Shown here: one piece after another, positions 24,390 through 33,949 of the stretch
Layout of the letters: each line of letters opens with the position of its first letter
Numbering within the stretch: position 1 is the first letter of the stretch
NCBI RefSeq assembly: GCF_003814705.1
Contig: NZ_RKRA01000001.1
Location: forward strand, 1,116,001-1,180,000
Source: Georgenia muralis
GTDB taxonomy: Bacteria; Actinomycetota; Actinomycetes; Actinomycetales; Actinomycetaceae
Reading direction: 5' to 3'
DNA: 64,000 nt
Translations under genes and position numbers: made by a program
The notes under the pieces: generated by a model
What the model was told of the DNA's origin: nothing
The model's database searches: none
What the model saw: the letters and a program-made list of their open reading frames with translations, nothing else

Positions 24390-25060
24390 TGACCAGCAAC
24401 GACCCCGACCAGATCCGCGCCGATATCGAGCGGACCCGCGCCGACCTCTCGCAGAACGTCGACGCGCTCGGCGACAAGATGAGCCCCGGCCAGATCGCGC
24501 ACCGCCAGGGCGAGAAGGTCAAGGACGCCGTCACCGGCGTCAAGGAGAAGGTCTTCGGCGCCGCCGACGACGCCTCCACCTCCGTCGGCGACCGGGCGAG
24601 CGGCCTGTCCGACAGCGCCCACCAGGTCGCCGGCTCCGCCAAGGCCGCCCCCGGGCAGGTCAAGGCCAAGGCCAAGGGCAACCCCCTCGCCGCCGGCGTC
24701 ATCGCCTTCGGCGTAGGTCTGCTGGCCTCCTCGCTCATCCCCTCGACCCGCAAGGAGCGCGAGCTCGCCACGCAGGCCAAGGAGAGCGACGCCGTCCAGG
24801 GCGTCACCGAGGGGGCGAAGGGCCTGGCCAAGGAGATGGGCGAGAACCTCCGTGAGCCCGCCAAGGAGGCGGCCGAGCAGGTCAAGGGCACGGCCACCGA
24901 GGGCGCCCAGCAGGTCAAGGCGACCGCGACCGAGGGGGCCCAGGACGTCAAGGCCACCGCGACCGAGGGCGCCCAGCAGGTCAAGGGTGAGGCGGCCCAC
25001 CAGAAGGACGCGGTGTCCGGCCATGCGCAGGACTCCGCCGGGACCGTCCGCGGGTACTGA
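24386..25060 (+). CDS. DUF3618 protein with LEA-like 11-mer repeats
   Basis: A 224-residue protein. The N-terminus (DQIRADIERTRADLSQNVDA, residues 8-27) is the DUF3618 signature. A hydrophobic segment NPLAAGVIAFGVGLLASSLI lies near 99-118. Near residues 168-203 an 11-residue unit repeats three times (QVKGTATEGAQ, QVKATATEGAQ, DVKATATEGAQ), as in LEA group 3 and seed-maturation proteins. ATGATG gives two possible starts, 24386 and 24389; the first overlaps the upstream stop. Last gene of the operon, followed by a strong terminator. A membrane-protective stress role is inferred. Confidence 0.88.
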   Translation: MMTSNDPDQIRADIERTRADLSQNVDALGDKMSPGQIAHRQGEKVKDAVTGVKEKVFGAADDASTSVGDRASGLSDSAHQVAGSAKAAPGQVKAKAKGNPLAAGVIAFGVGLLASSLIPSTRKERELATQAKESDAVQGVTEGAKGLAKEMGENLREPAKEAAEQVKGTATEGAQQVKATATEGAQDVKATATEGAQQVKGEAAHQKDAVSGHAQDSAGTVRGY

Positions 25061-25127
25061 CCAGCACTCACCAGCACCGAGGCAGCACTGAGGAAGCACT
25101 GACCAGCTGACCAGCCTGACCGCACCA

Positions 25128-25164
25128 CCGAAGGGGTCCCGGCCACCGGCCGGGACCCCTTCGG
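25128..25164 (+). terminator. strong intrinsic terminator of the LEA/DUF3618 operon
   Basis: A perfect 17-bp stem: CCGAAGGGGTCCCGGCC at 25128-25144 and its exact complement at 25148-25164, with a three-base loop (ACC). It lies 67 bases after the last stop of the operon. Being symmetric it could also stop transcription from the other strand, although the next gene ends at 25332. The remaining 167 bases up to that gene show nothing clear. Confidence 0.85.
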
Positions 25165-25331
25165 CGTGCCAGGGGCCACGCCCCGTCCGGTGCTCGCCAG
25201 GTCCGACTCACGCGTCCCGACAGCTCCACCCCGTCCGGCGCCCGCCCACTCAGCAGGTACCGGGTCGAGCCCGTGGTGACGAGCCCACTGACCCGACCCG
25301 CGAGGTACTCGCTCGGCCGTGCGCCACCGCG

Positions 25332-26240
25332 TCAGTCCCGACCGAGGTCCCCGGGTTCGACGAGGAAGCCGTCGTCGTCGCTGATCTCGCCGCCGGTGAG
25401 GGCGTGCAGCGCCAGGACGGTGCGCTCGATGAGGGCCCCGGCGCGAGCCCGCGCACGCCGCTGCCCGAGCGAGGGCCGGGCCGCGAACGCCTGCTCGGGG
25501 TGATGCGGACGCCACCGGACCTCGTAGGCGACGACACCGCCGTGCGCCCAGGGCGTCCCCCGCAGGACGACCGGCGGCTGCTGAAGGCCGCCCACCGCCA
25601 CCTCGACGAGGTCCCCCTCGCCCAGGTGGGCGACGATGGCGTACCCCTCGAGCACCTGCAGACGCGCGAGCTCGTCGGGGATGTCGTCGAGCAGGGAGTG
25701 GACCTCCGGCAGGGTCTGGGTGAGCACCTGCAGGCAGACGTCGTGATCGAGCCAGACCGGCGCCAGCACGGTGAGGTCGACCGCGGCGTCGGCGTCGGGC
25801 ACGACCACGGCGCCGGAGCCCGCCAGCCGCACCGCGCCACCGAGGCGCCGGGCGAAGGCGCGAAGGTGGCCCAGCGCCTCGGACTCGACCCCGTGCGGGA
25901 CGCCCTCCGGGAAGGCGTCGAGCACCGGGTCGATCCCCCGCAGCTCCGGCGGCAGCGGTCCTCCGCGCTGCACCGGGCAGAGCAGGAGGTAGGCGTGGTC
26001 GGCCCAGGCAGGTAGGTCGAAGCCGCTGCGCAGGGCGCGGTCCAGACCCCAGGGACCGGTGAGCTGGACGCCGGCCTGGACGCGCAGCTGCGACGGCCCC
26101 GCCCAGCCGGCGTCCTCGTCCCGGGAGACGGCGAGCGCCTCGAGGTCGTCGGCGGTCACCTCCGCCGGCAGGACGAGGAGGTGGTGGGGGTCGGCGAGGC
26201 CGCGGTCGAGGGTGGGGCGGGCCGTCGTGTCGTCGGCCAT
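25332..26240 (-). CDS. hypothetical protein cotranscribed with dcd
   Basis: A 302-residue soluble, acidic protein that I cannot assign to a family. Seen in it: a strand-helix start (HHLLVLPAEVTADDLEALAV), a segment PWGLDRALRSGFDLPAWADH near 62-81, and a central block with VVVPDADAAVDLTVLAPVWL. The C-terminal half has EVRWRPHHPEQAF and ends in an acidic tail. No membrane helices, metal motif or nucleotide-binding loop are evident. The ATG at 26240 lies four bases after the dcd stop, so it is almost certainly cotranscribed with dCTP deaminase; that alone does not define its role. Confidence 0.7.
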   Translation of the reverse strand: MADDTTARPTLDRGLADPHHLLVLPAEVTADDLEALAVSRDEDAGWAGPSQLRVQAGVQLTGPWGLDRALRSGFDLPAWADHAYLLLCPVQRGGPLPPELRGIDPVLDAFPEGVPHGVESEALGHLRAFARRLGGAVRLAGSGAVVVPDADAAVDLTVLAPVWLDHDVCLQVLTQTLPEVHSLLDDIPDELARLQVLEGYAIVAHLGEGDLVEVAVGGLQQPPVVLRGTPWAHGGVVAYEVRWRPHHPEQAFAARPSLGQRRARARAGALIERTVLALHALTGGEISDDDGFLVEPGDLGRD

Positions 26241-26244
26241 CGGC

Positions 26245-26823
26245 TCAGCGCACCGGTGTGCGGTGGAAGTTCACGTGCGAGCGCGAGGCCGTCGGGCCGC
26301 GCTGGCCCTGGTACCGCGACCCGGTCGCGCCGGAGCCGTACGGGCGCTCCGCGGCCGAGGAGAGCTGGAAGAAGCAGAGCTGGCCGATCTTCATCCCCGG
26401 CCAGAGCATGATCGGCATGGTTGCCGTGTTCGACAGCTCCAGCGTCACGTGCCCGGTGAAGCCGGGGTCGATGAACCCGGCCGTGGAGTGGGTGAGCAGG
26501 CCCAGGCGTCCGAGGGAGGACTTGCCCTCGAGGCGGGCCGCGATGTCGTCCGGCAGGGTGACTCGCTCGTAGGTGGCGCCGAGGACGAACTCACCGGGGT
26601 GGAGCACCAGCGGGTCGTCCGGTCCGACGTCGACGAGACGGGTGAGGTCCGGCTGGTCCTGCGCCGGGTCGATGACCGGGTACCGGTGGTTGTCGAAGAG
26701 GCGGAAGTACTTGTCCAGACGCACGTCGATGCTGGCCGGCTGGATCATCTCGACGTCGTAGGGCTCGAGCGTCACCCGGCCGGCGTCGAGCTGGGTCCGG
26801 ATGTCACGGTCGGAGAGCAGCAC
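26245..26823 (-). CDS. dcd: dCTP deaminase
   Basis: A 192-residue protein, close to the usual Dcd length. Starts [16 protein letters not shown] and has [15 protein letters not shown] near 29-43, [19 protein letters not shown] and [16 protein letters not shown] (near 124-139), which holds the catalytic Glu. The C-terminal [13 protein letters not shown] is the nucleotide-binding tail. In actinobacteria this enzyme is often bifunctional, converting dCTP directly to dUMP; the sequence does not by itself prove that. The GTG at 26823 gives the family's N-terminus. First gene of a pair with an unknown gene. Confidence 0.95.
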   Translation of the reverse strand: MLLSDRDIRTQLDAGRVTLEPYDVEMIQPASIDVRLDKYFRLFDNHRYPVIDPAQDQPDLTRLVDVGPDDPLVLHPGEFVLGATYERVTLPDDIAARLEGKSSLGRLGLLTHSTAGFIDPGFTGHVTLELSNTATMPIMLWPGMKIGQLCFFQLSSAAERPYGSGATGSRYQGQRGPTASRSHVNFHRTPVR

Positions 26824-26921
26824 GCGTGCGATTGTGCCACCCGGCAGCGGCAGCCCGGCCGGCCCGCCGCCGGACACACCGCGGCGCCGGAGCCGGTTCG
26901 TCCCGGACGCCCGAGGTTGGG

Positions 26922-26927
26922 TATAGT
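26922..26927 (+). promoter_or_regulatory. -10 element of tRNA-Gly
   Basis: TATAGT lies 20 bases before the mature 5' end of tRNA-Gly, the expected place for a tRNA promoter. It is the best -10 match in this part of the window. A -35 hexamer at the usual spacing is poor (the nearest resemblance is TTCGTC at 26897, 19 bases away). Confidence 0.6.
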
Positions 26928-26947
26928 GGCGGCGCGCTCAGGCGCAC

Positions 26948-27018
26948 GCGGGTGTAGTTCAGTGGCAGAACTTCAGCTTCCCAAGCTGATAGCGCGGGTT
27001 CGATTCCCGTCACCCGCT
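26948..27018 (+). tRNA. tRNA-Gly (anticodon CCC)
   Basis: A full cloverleaf: acceptor GCGGGTG (26948-26954) pairs with CACCCGC (27011-27017), D stem GTTC/GAAC, anticodon stem TCAGC/GCTGA with loop TTCCCAA giving anticodon CCC, and T arm GCGGG-TTCGATT-CCCGT. The discriminator base is T at 27018 and CCA is not encoded. It reads GGG codons. Confidence 0.95.
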
Positions 27019-27096
27019 CCGAACGCCGGCACCTCTCCTCCGGTCAGGAGCACCTCACAGCCTCCCGAAGCCTAGGGCGGGGCCAACGGTGCCGGG

Positions 27097-27580
27097 ATGA
27101 GTAGCGAACGTGCCGGCCTGCTCGCCCACCTCGACACCGAACGAGATCATGTGCTGGCTGCCGTCGCGGGGCTCGGCGAGGACGACCTGACGCGAACGGT
27201 CATGCCATCCGGGTGGTCGATCGCTCAGATGCTCAACCACCTCACGTACGACGTCGAGATCTTCTGGGCCGGCGCGATCGTCGGCGGTGACACGGAGTGC
27301 ATCGGCCTGGTCCAGGACGGCTGGAAGGCTCAGGTCACCACCGGTGCGGCAGCGGTGGAGCAGTACCGACGCCGGCGGGGCCGCAGGGACGCCGTGCTCG
27401 CCGAGGCGGATCTCGACGCCTCCCCCGCCTGGTGGCCCCCGAGGAGGTCTTCCCCGTCCCGCGCTTCGCCGACGCACGCGCCTGCGTGCTCAGGCTCCTG
27501 CTGGAGACGGCCACCACGCCGGCCACCTCGACATCGTCGGGGAGCAGATCGACGGTCGCCGGCACCTCGTGGTCGGGTAG
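27097..27580 (+). pseudogene. DinB/DUF664 (mycothiol-S-transferase-like) protein, two frameshifts
   Basis: Three consecutive reading frames together spell one DUF664 protein. Frame 1 from the ATG at 27097 gives GWSIAQMLNHLTYDVEIFW and runs to SPAWWP; the next block, EEVFPVPRFADARACVLRLL, is in another frame; the end, AGHLDIVGEQIDGRRHLVVG, is in the third, stopping at 27580. The shifts fall at GGCCCCCGAG (near 27430) and GCCACCACG (near 27510), each explained by one missing C. The metal His of the DinB fold survive in separate frames. Either a decayed gene or two homopolymer-type sequencing errors in a GC-rich stretch. Confidence 0.8.
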
Positions 27581-27738
27581 GTGGAAGTCTCCACCGTCCC
27601 GGTGGCTCCAGACCGAGGTCTCGTGGCCGGCAGGGCCAGCTGAGCTGAGCCAGGGCTGTGGGAGGGTTTCTCCCGGCCGTGGCCCGACCTCGGTCGACCG
27701 CCGCCCGCCCCACCGCCCTCGGCCGACGGAGCCCGCCC

Positions 27739-30165
27739 ATGACCCGCCACGTCATCCGCCTGGACACCCCCGCGCCCTCCTTCATCGACAGCTTCCTGCT
27801 CGGCGACGGGCGCCTGGGGGCCGCCCTGCGCGGCCGGCCGGGCACCGAGGAGATGGACCTCAACCTCGACACCCTGTGGTCCGGTGGGCCGGGTGAGCAC
27901 GGTGCCGGCCCGCAGGACGCCGCGGCCCTGGCCGAACCGGGCGACGATGACGCCGGCGTGCCGGACGTCGAGGCGCCGGGCCCGGTCCTCCTCACCGAGA
28001 TCCGGGCCGCGATCGCGGGCGGCGACCTGGCCCGCGCGGAGCAGCTGGCCCGCCGGAACCAGTCGGGCCGCTGGACCCAGGCGTACCAGCCGGTCGGCCG
28101 CCTCCGGTGGACGTACGCCACCGACGCGGACGGATCGTCCTACGCCCGCGAGCTGGACCTGCGCGACGGCGTCGCCCGCTCCACGCACGACGGCGTCACG
28201 GTCGAGACGTTCGTCTCCGCGCCGGCGGGGGTGCTCGTCTCCCGGGCGACCGGGGCCGGGGCTGACGGCGCGGGCACCGCCAACCCCGAGGGAGCCGTCG
28301 CAGCCGTCCTGGACACACCCCACCCCGTCCGCACGACGACCACCGTGGACGGCGCCGGACGGACGTGGACGGTGGTTACCGGACGCGCCCCCGCCACGTG
28401 CCTGCCGGGCTACGTCGACCTGGCCGAGCCCGTGGCCTACGCCGACGACCAGCCCGAAGCCGACGGGTCGGTCGCCGCCGGGATGGGCTTCGCGGTCGTC
28501 GCGGTCACCGAGGCGGTGCCGGGCGGCCGGCGCCTCGTCGTGGCCGGCGCCACGGGCTTCCGCGGCTGGGACCGGCGCCCCGGAGCCGACGTCGACGCCA
28601 TCGCGCAGACGGCCCGCGACCAGGTGGCGGCGGCGCTCGAGTGCCGCACCGAGGACCTCCTCGCCGAGCACGTCGCGGACCGCCGTCGTCTCGTCGACCG
28701 CGTCGACCTCGACCTCTCGGCGTCGGGCGACGACGCAGCCGCGCACGAGCGCGCCTTCGACCTCGGGCGCCACCTCCTCGTGTCGAGCTCACGACCGGGA
28801 ACCCAGGCGGCGAACCTCCAGGGCATCTGGAACGCCGACGCACGTCCGGCCTGGAGCGGGAACTACACGACCAACATCAACCTCGAGATGGCCTACTGGC
28901 CCGCGGAGCTCCTCGACCTCGCCGAGCTGCACACGCCGTTGCTCGACCTCGCCCGGGACCTCGCCGTCGCCGGCACGGCGACCGCCCGCCGTTGCTACGG
29001 CGCGCGCGGCGCCGCCGTCCACCACAACACCGACCTCTGGCGGTTCACCGAGCCCGTGGACGGCGAGCCGCAGTGGGCGGCGTGGCCGTCCGCGCTGTGG
29101 TGGCTGGCCCACCACCTCGTCGAGCATGTGGACTTCGCCGGCTCGGGCGCCGAGCGCGCCGGAAGGACCGTCGGTGCCGTGGCCGTGCTGCGAGCCGGTG
29201 CCGCGTTCGCGCTCGACATGCTCGTCGACGACGGGACGGGCACCCTGGTGGTCAGCCCCTCCACGTCGCCCGAGCACCGCTTCGTCCTCGACGGCGGCGC
29301 CGAGGTGGCCGTGGGTGCCGGCGCGGCGATGGACCAGGAGCTCGTCCGCGAGGTCCTCTCCTCCTACCTCGCCCTGGCCGGGGACGACCCTGGCGAGGCC
29401 GCGCTCGCCGCCGAGGCCCGGGCGGCCCTCCCGCGGCTGCGCGAGGTCGCGGTCGGGCGCGCCGGGGACCTGCTCGAGTGGGCGGACGAACGGCGCCCGG
29501 CCGAGCCCGGCCACCGGCACGTCTCGCACCTGTACGGGGCGTTCCCGGGCAGCCGGATCACCGCCACCCGGGAGCCGGCCCTGCTCGAGGCCGTCCGCCG
29601 GGCCCTGGCGCTCCGCCTGGCGAACGGCAGCGGGTACACGGGATGGAGCCAGGCGTGGATCCTCTGCCTGGCCGCGCGCCTGCGCGACACCGCGCTCGCG
29701 GAGCACTCGATCGACCTCCTCCTCCGGACGCTCACCTCGGCCTCCGGCCTCGACCTCCACCCGCACGAGGACTGGCCCGAGGGGCAGGTCTTCCAGATCG
29801 ACGGGAACCTCGGCGTCGTCGCGGGGATGGTCGAGCTCATCGTGCAGAGCCACGACGGCGCCGTCAGCCTGCTCCCGGCGCTGCCCGACCGCTGGCCCGC
29901 CGGCCGGCTCACGGGAGTGCGCACCCGGGGCGGGCACCGGGTCGACGTGCGGTGGAGCGGCGGCCACCTCGACGCGGCGACCGTCACGGCGGGCGACGGG
30001 CCCCTGGTCCTGGAGGTGCCCGAGCGCCGGGGGCCGGCGGTGGTCGTCTGCGGGGGCGCCGCGGTGCCGACCACCGCCGTGGTCCCGGCGGCCCCCGGAT
30101 GCTCCCGGCTGACCTTCCCCACGCGGCCGGGCGCCGTGCACTCCCTCTCGTTCCCGTCCCGGTAG
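27739..30165 (+). CDS. glycoside hydrolase family 95 protein (alpha-L-fucosidase-like)
   Basis: An 808-residue enzyme. The N-terminal GH95 domain begins at FIDSFLLGDGRLGAAL with DLNLDTLWSGGPGEH. The (alpha/alpha)6 catalytic domain has NLQGIWN at residue 358, then NYTTNINLEMAYWPAELL with the Asn residues that activate water in this family, and GYTGWSQAWILCLAARL. The C-terminal part has DGNLGVVAGMVELIVQSH near 688, carrying the Asp/Asn region, and LLPALPDRWPAGRL. GH95 enzymes invert alpha-1,2-linked L-fucose or L-galactose. No signal peptide is visible, so it probably acts in the cytosol. The ATG at 27739 was chosen over a GTG at 27658. A fucose transporter is not nearby. Confidence 0.9.
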   Translation: MTRHVIRLDTPAPSFIDSFLLGDGRLGAALRGRPGTEEMDLNLDTLWSGGPGEHGAGPQDAAALAEPGDDDAGVPDVEAPGPVLLTEIRAAIAGGDLARAEQLARRNQSGRWTQAYQPVGRLRWTYATDADGSSYARELDLRDGVARSTHDGVTVETFVSAPAGVLVSRATGAGADGAGTANPEGAVAAVLDTPHPVRTTTTVDGAGRTWTVVTGRAPATCLPGYVDLAEPVAYADDQPEADGSVAAGMGFAVVAVTEAVPGGRRLVVAGATGFRGWDRRPGADVDAIAQTARDQVAAALECRTEDLLAEHVADRRRLVDRVDLDLSASGDDAAAHERAFDLGRHLLVSSSRPGTQAANLQGIWNADARPAWSGNYTTNINLEMAYWPAELLDLAELHTPLLDLARDLAVAGTATARRCYGARGAAVHHNTDLWRFTEPVDGEPQWAAWPSALWWLAHHLVEHVDFAGSGAERAGRTVGAVAVLRAGAAFALDMLVDDGTGTLVVSPSTSPEHRFVLDGGAEVAVGAGAAMDQELVREVLSSYLALAGDDPGEAALAAEARAALPRLREVAVGRAGDLLEWADERRPAEPGHRHVSHLYGAFPGSRITATREPALLEAVRRALALRLANGSGYTGWSQAWILCLAARLRDTALAEHSIDLLLRTLTSASGLDLHPHEDWPEGQVFQIDGNLGVVAGMVELIVQSHDGAVSLLPALPDRWPAGRLTGVRTRGGHRVDVRWSGGHLDAATVTAGDGPLVLEVPERRGPAVVVCGGAAVPTTAVVPAAPGCSRLTFPTRPGAVHSLSFPSR

Positions 30166-30195
30166 TCCCCTGATGTGGGGATCGAAGGTCTCTTC

Positions 30196-30228
30196 CACCC
30201 CGACCACGGACGCCCTACCGTGGGGGTG
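30196..30228 (+). promoter_or_regulatory. interrupted stem in the leader of the CE4 gene
   Basis: CACCC (30196-30200) and CCACGG (30204-30209) pair with CCGTGG (30218-30223) and GGGTG (30224-30228), leaving a three-base bulge and an eight-base loop. A TACCGT -10-like hexamer (30216-30221) lies inside it. It follows the GH95 stop by 30 bases and could be a terminator of that gene or an operator of the next. Confidence 0.4.
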
Positions 30229-30291
30229 AGAGATCGGGTGCGCGGTGCGGCCACCTGAGGGCGTGCAGGCCACCCCCTTCAGAGGTGTGTC

Positions 30292-32352
<2,061 letters not shown>

Positions 32353-32394
32353 CCCCACCGGTCGCGGGCGGTCGCCCGGTCGCCGGGCGCTCGC

Positions 32395-32628
32395 TCAGGC
32401 GCACGTCGCGCAGGCGGCGTCCCACGTGACCCGCCGCCCACGCGCGGCCCGGACGGTTCGGCCGAGGGCGGCCGACGCCGCGGCCCACCGAGACCGCCGC
32501 CGCACCGGTGCGCCGCCGTCCGGCCACGAGACGTCCGCCCACCCGACGTCGCGTCCCGCGCGGCCCCTCATGACGCCCGCGGCGACCAGCTCCACCTCGT
32601 GCAGCCGGTGCAGGGCCGTCCAGTCCAT
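32395..32628 (-). CDS. small Cys-tailed protein coupled to arsM
   Basis: A 77-residue basic protein, too small to assign to a family. It begins DWTALHRLHEVELVAAG and ends in CATCA, a C-terminal CxxC pair. The middle is Arg/Ala-rich. The start ATG at 32628 overlaps the arsM stop (TGATG) and follows AGGAGG, so it is very likely translated together with the arsenite methyltransferase. A thiol role in arsenic handling is a guess from the CxxC and the context. It could instead be a degraded fragment. Confidence 0.6.
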   Translation of the reverse strand: MDWTALHRLHEVELVAAGVMRGRAGRDVGWADVSWPDGGAPVRRRSRWAAASAALGRTVRAARGRRVTWDAACATCA

Positions 32629-33443
32629 CAGTCCTCCTCGATCCGGCGCGGCTTGCGGGCCCGCACGATCGCGGCGTGCATGCCCGGTGCCGCCTCGTGG
32701 GTGAAGGTGACCGCGACGTCGGTGAAGCCGGCCGCGGCCAGCCCCTCGGCGTACTCGGTCCGCGAGAGCGCACCGGCGATGCACCCGACGTGACTGCCCC
32801 GCTCGGCCCGCTGGGTGGGGGTGAGGTGGTCCTCGGCGACGACGTCGCTGATCCCGACCCGGCCGCCGGCGGCGAGCACACGGAACATCTCGGCGAGCAC
32901 TGCCGGCTTGTCGGCGGAGAGGTTGACCACGCAGTTCGAGACGACGACGTCGACGGCGCCGTCGGGCAGGGGCACCTGCTCGATGGTCCCGCGGAGGAAC
33001 TCCACGTTCGCGGCACCCGCCCTGGCCGCGTTCGCCCGGGCGAGGTCGAGCATCTCCTCGGTCATGTCGACGCCGTAGGCGAAGCCCGTCGGCCCCACCC
33101 GGCGCGCCGAGAGCAGGACGTCGATCCCGCCGCCGGAGCCGAGGTCGAGCACCCGCTCCCCCGGGTGCAGGTCGGCGACCGCGACGGGGTTCCCGCAGCC
33201 GAGCGACGCGAGGGACGCCTCCACGGGGAGCAGCTCGAGCTCGGCCCGCGGGTAGAGCACCGCACCGAAGGCGGGGTCATCCTCGACCGGCGCGCCGCAC
33301 CCGCCGGAGCCGCAGCAACCGCCCTCGGCGCCGTCCTGCGGACCGCAGCACCCTGCCCGGCCGACCGAGACGGCCGCCGCGGCGTAGTGCGCCCGGACCT
33401 GCTCCCGGAGCTCCTCCGCTCCCGTGGTCCCCTGCTGTTCCAT
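32628..33443 (-). CDS. arsM: arsenite S-adenosylmethionine methyltransferase
   Basis: A 271-residue class I methyltransferase. The SAM-binding loop is [14 protein letters not shown] near 96-109 and the acidic strand end [10 protein letters not shown] near 121. The two As(III)-binding cysteines are Cys171 (SNCVVNLS) and Cys221 (GCIAGAL), 50 residues apart as in characterised ArsM enzymes. The N-terminus adds a Cys-rich GCCGP...[10 protein letters not shown] region that may bind arsenite. It methylates arsenite to volatile or less retained species. The ATG at 33443 follows GGAAGGA. It diverges from arsR and probably responds to arsenite through it. Confidence 0.94.
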   Translation of the reverse strand: MEQQGTTGAEELREQVRAHYAAAAVSVGRAGCCGPQDGAEGGCCGSGGCGAPVEDDPAFGAVLYPRAELELLPVEASLASLGCGNPVAVADLHPGERVLDLGSGGGIDVLLSARRVGPTGFAYGVDMTEEMLDLARANAARAGAANVEFLRGTIEQVPLPDGAVDVVVSNCVVNLSADKPAVLAEMFRVLAAGGRVGISDVVAEDHLTPTQRAERGSHVGCIAGALSRTEYAEGLAAAGFTDVAVTFTHEAAPGMHAAIVRARKPRRIEED

Positions 33444-33455
33444 GGCGGTCCTTCC

Positions 33456-33524
33456 ATTGACGCATCTCGATGTCCTGGACTCTGGCACTGCTATCGACGC
33501 CTGTCAATATCGACCGCCGTCGAT
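33456..33524. promoter_or_regulatory. arsM/arsR divergent promoters with three ArsR-type operator boxes
   Basis: Three 16-bp boxes fit ATYGAC-N4-GTCRAT: 33456-33471 (ATTGAC-gcat-CTCGAT, one mismatch), 33493-33508 (ATCGAC-gcct-GTCAAT) and 33509-33524 (ATCGAC-cgcc-GTCGAT, perfect dyad). A minus-strand promoter for arsM reads TTGACA (33507-33502), 17 bases, CAGAGT (33484-33479). A plus-strand promoter for arsR reads TCGACC (33510-33515), 17 bases, TACGCT (33533-33538). The boxes overlap both -35 elements and the arsM start point, so repressor binding would shut off both genes. Confidence 0.75.
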
Positions 33525-33546
33525 GCTGGTTGTACGCTGGGGAGTC

Positions 33547-33906
33547 ATGAGCACCCCCGACGCCACGCCCTGCTGCGCGCCCCTGACCCGGGAGACGATC
33601 AGCGCCGACGACGCGGCCACGCTCGCGGTCCGGCTCAAGGCGATCGCCGAGCCCACGCGCCTGCGGCTGCTGTCCCTCATCGCCGCCGGCGACGGCGGGG
33701 AGATGTGCGTCTGCGACCTCACGGGGCCGGTAGGCCTGAGCCAGCCCACGGTCTCCCACCACCTCAAGGTCCTGGTGGACGCGGGGGTCCTCACCCGGGA
33801 GAAGCGCGGGGTCAACATGTTCTACACCGTCGTCCCCTCGGCGCTCGACTCCCTGGCGGTGGTCCTGACCACGTCCGCCGCGGCGCCGTCCCCGGCCGGC
33901 GCCTGA
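33547..33906 (+). CDS. arsR: ArsR-family metalloregulator
   Basis: A 119-residue winged-helix repressor. It has RLKAIAEPTRLRLLSLIA near 29-46, the metal site MCVCDL with Cys54 and Cys56 on the recognition-side helix (as in ArsR of the ELCVC type), and LSQPTVSHHLKVLVDAGVLT, the DNA-reading helix. Extra Cys9-Cys10 at the N-terminus may complete arsenite coordination, as in actinobacterial variants. It should repress itself and arsM until arsenite binds. The ATG at 33547 lies nine bases after a TACGCT -10, with GGGGAG as ribosome-binding site. Confidence 0.93.
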   Translation: MSTPDATPCCAPLTRETISADDAATLAVRLKAIAEPTRLRLLSLIAAGDGGEMCVCDLTGPVGLSQPTVSHHLKVLVDAGVLTREKRGVNMFYTVVPSALDSLAVVLTTSAAAPSPAGA

Positions 33907-33949
33907 CCGGCGGGCCGCAGGTCCCGGACCGGCTGCGCCACCCCGCCCG

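Noticed and set aside
27658-27738. Upstream GTG start for the GH95 gene, adding 27 residues
   Set aside because: The extra residues (GGFLPAVARPR and so on) look non-coding and the family N-terminus fits the ATG at 27739.
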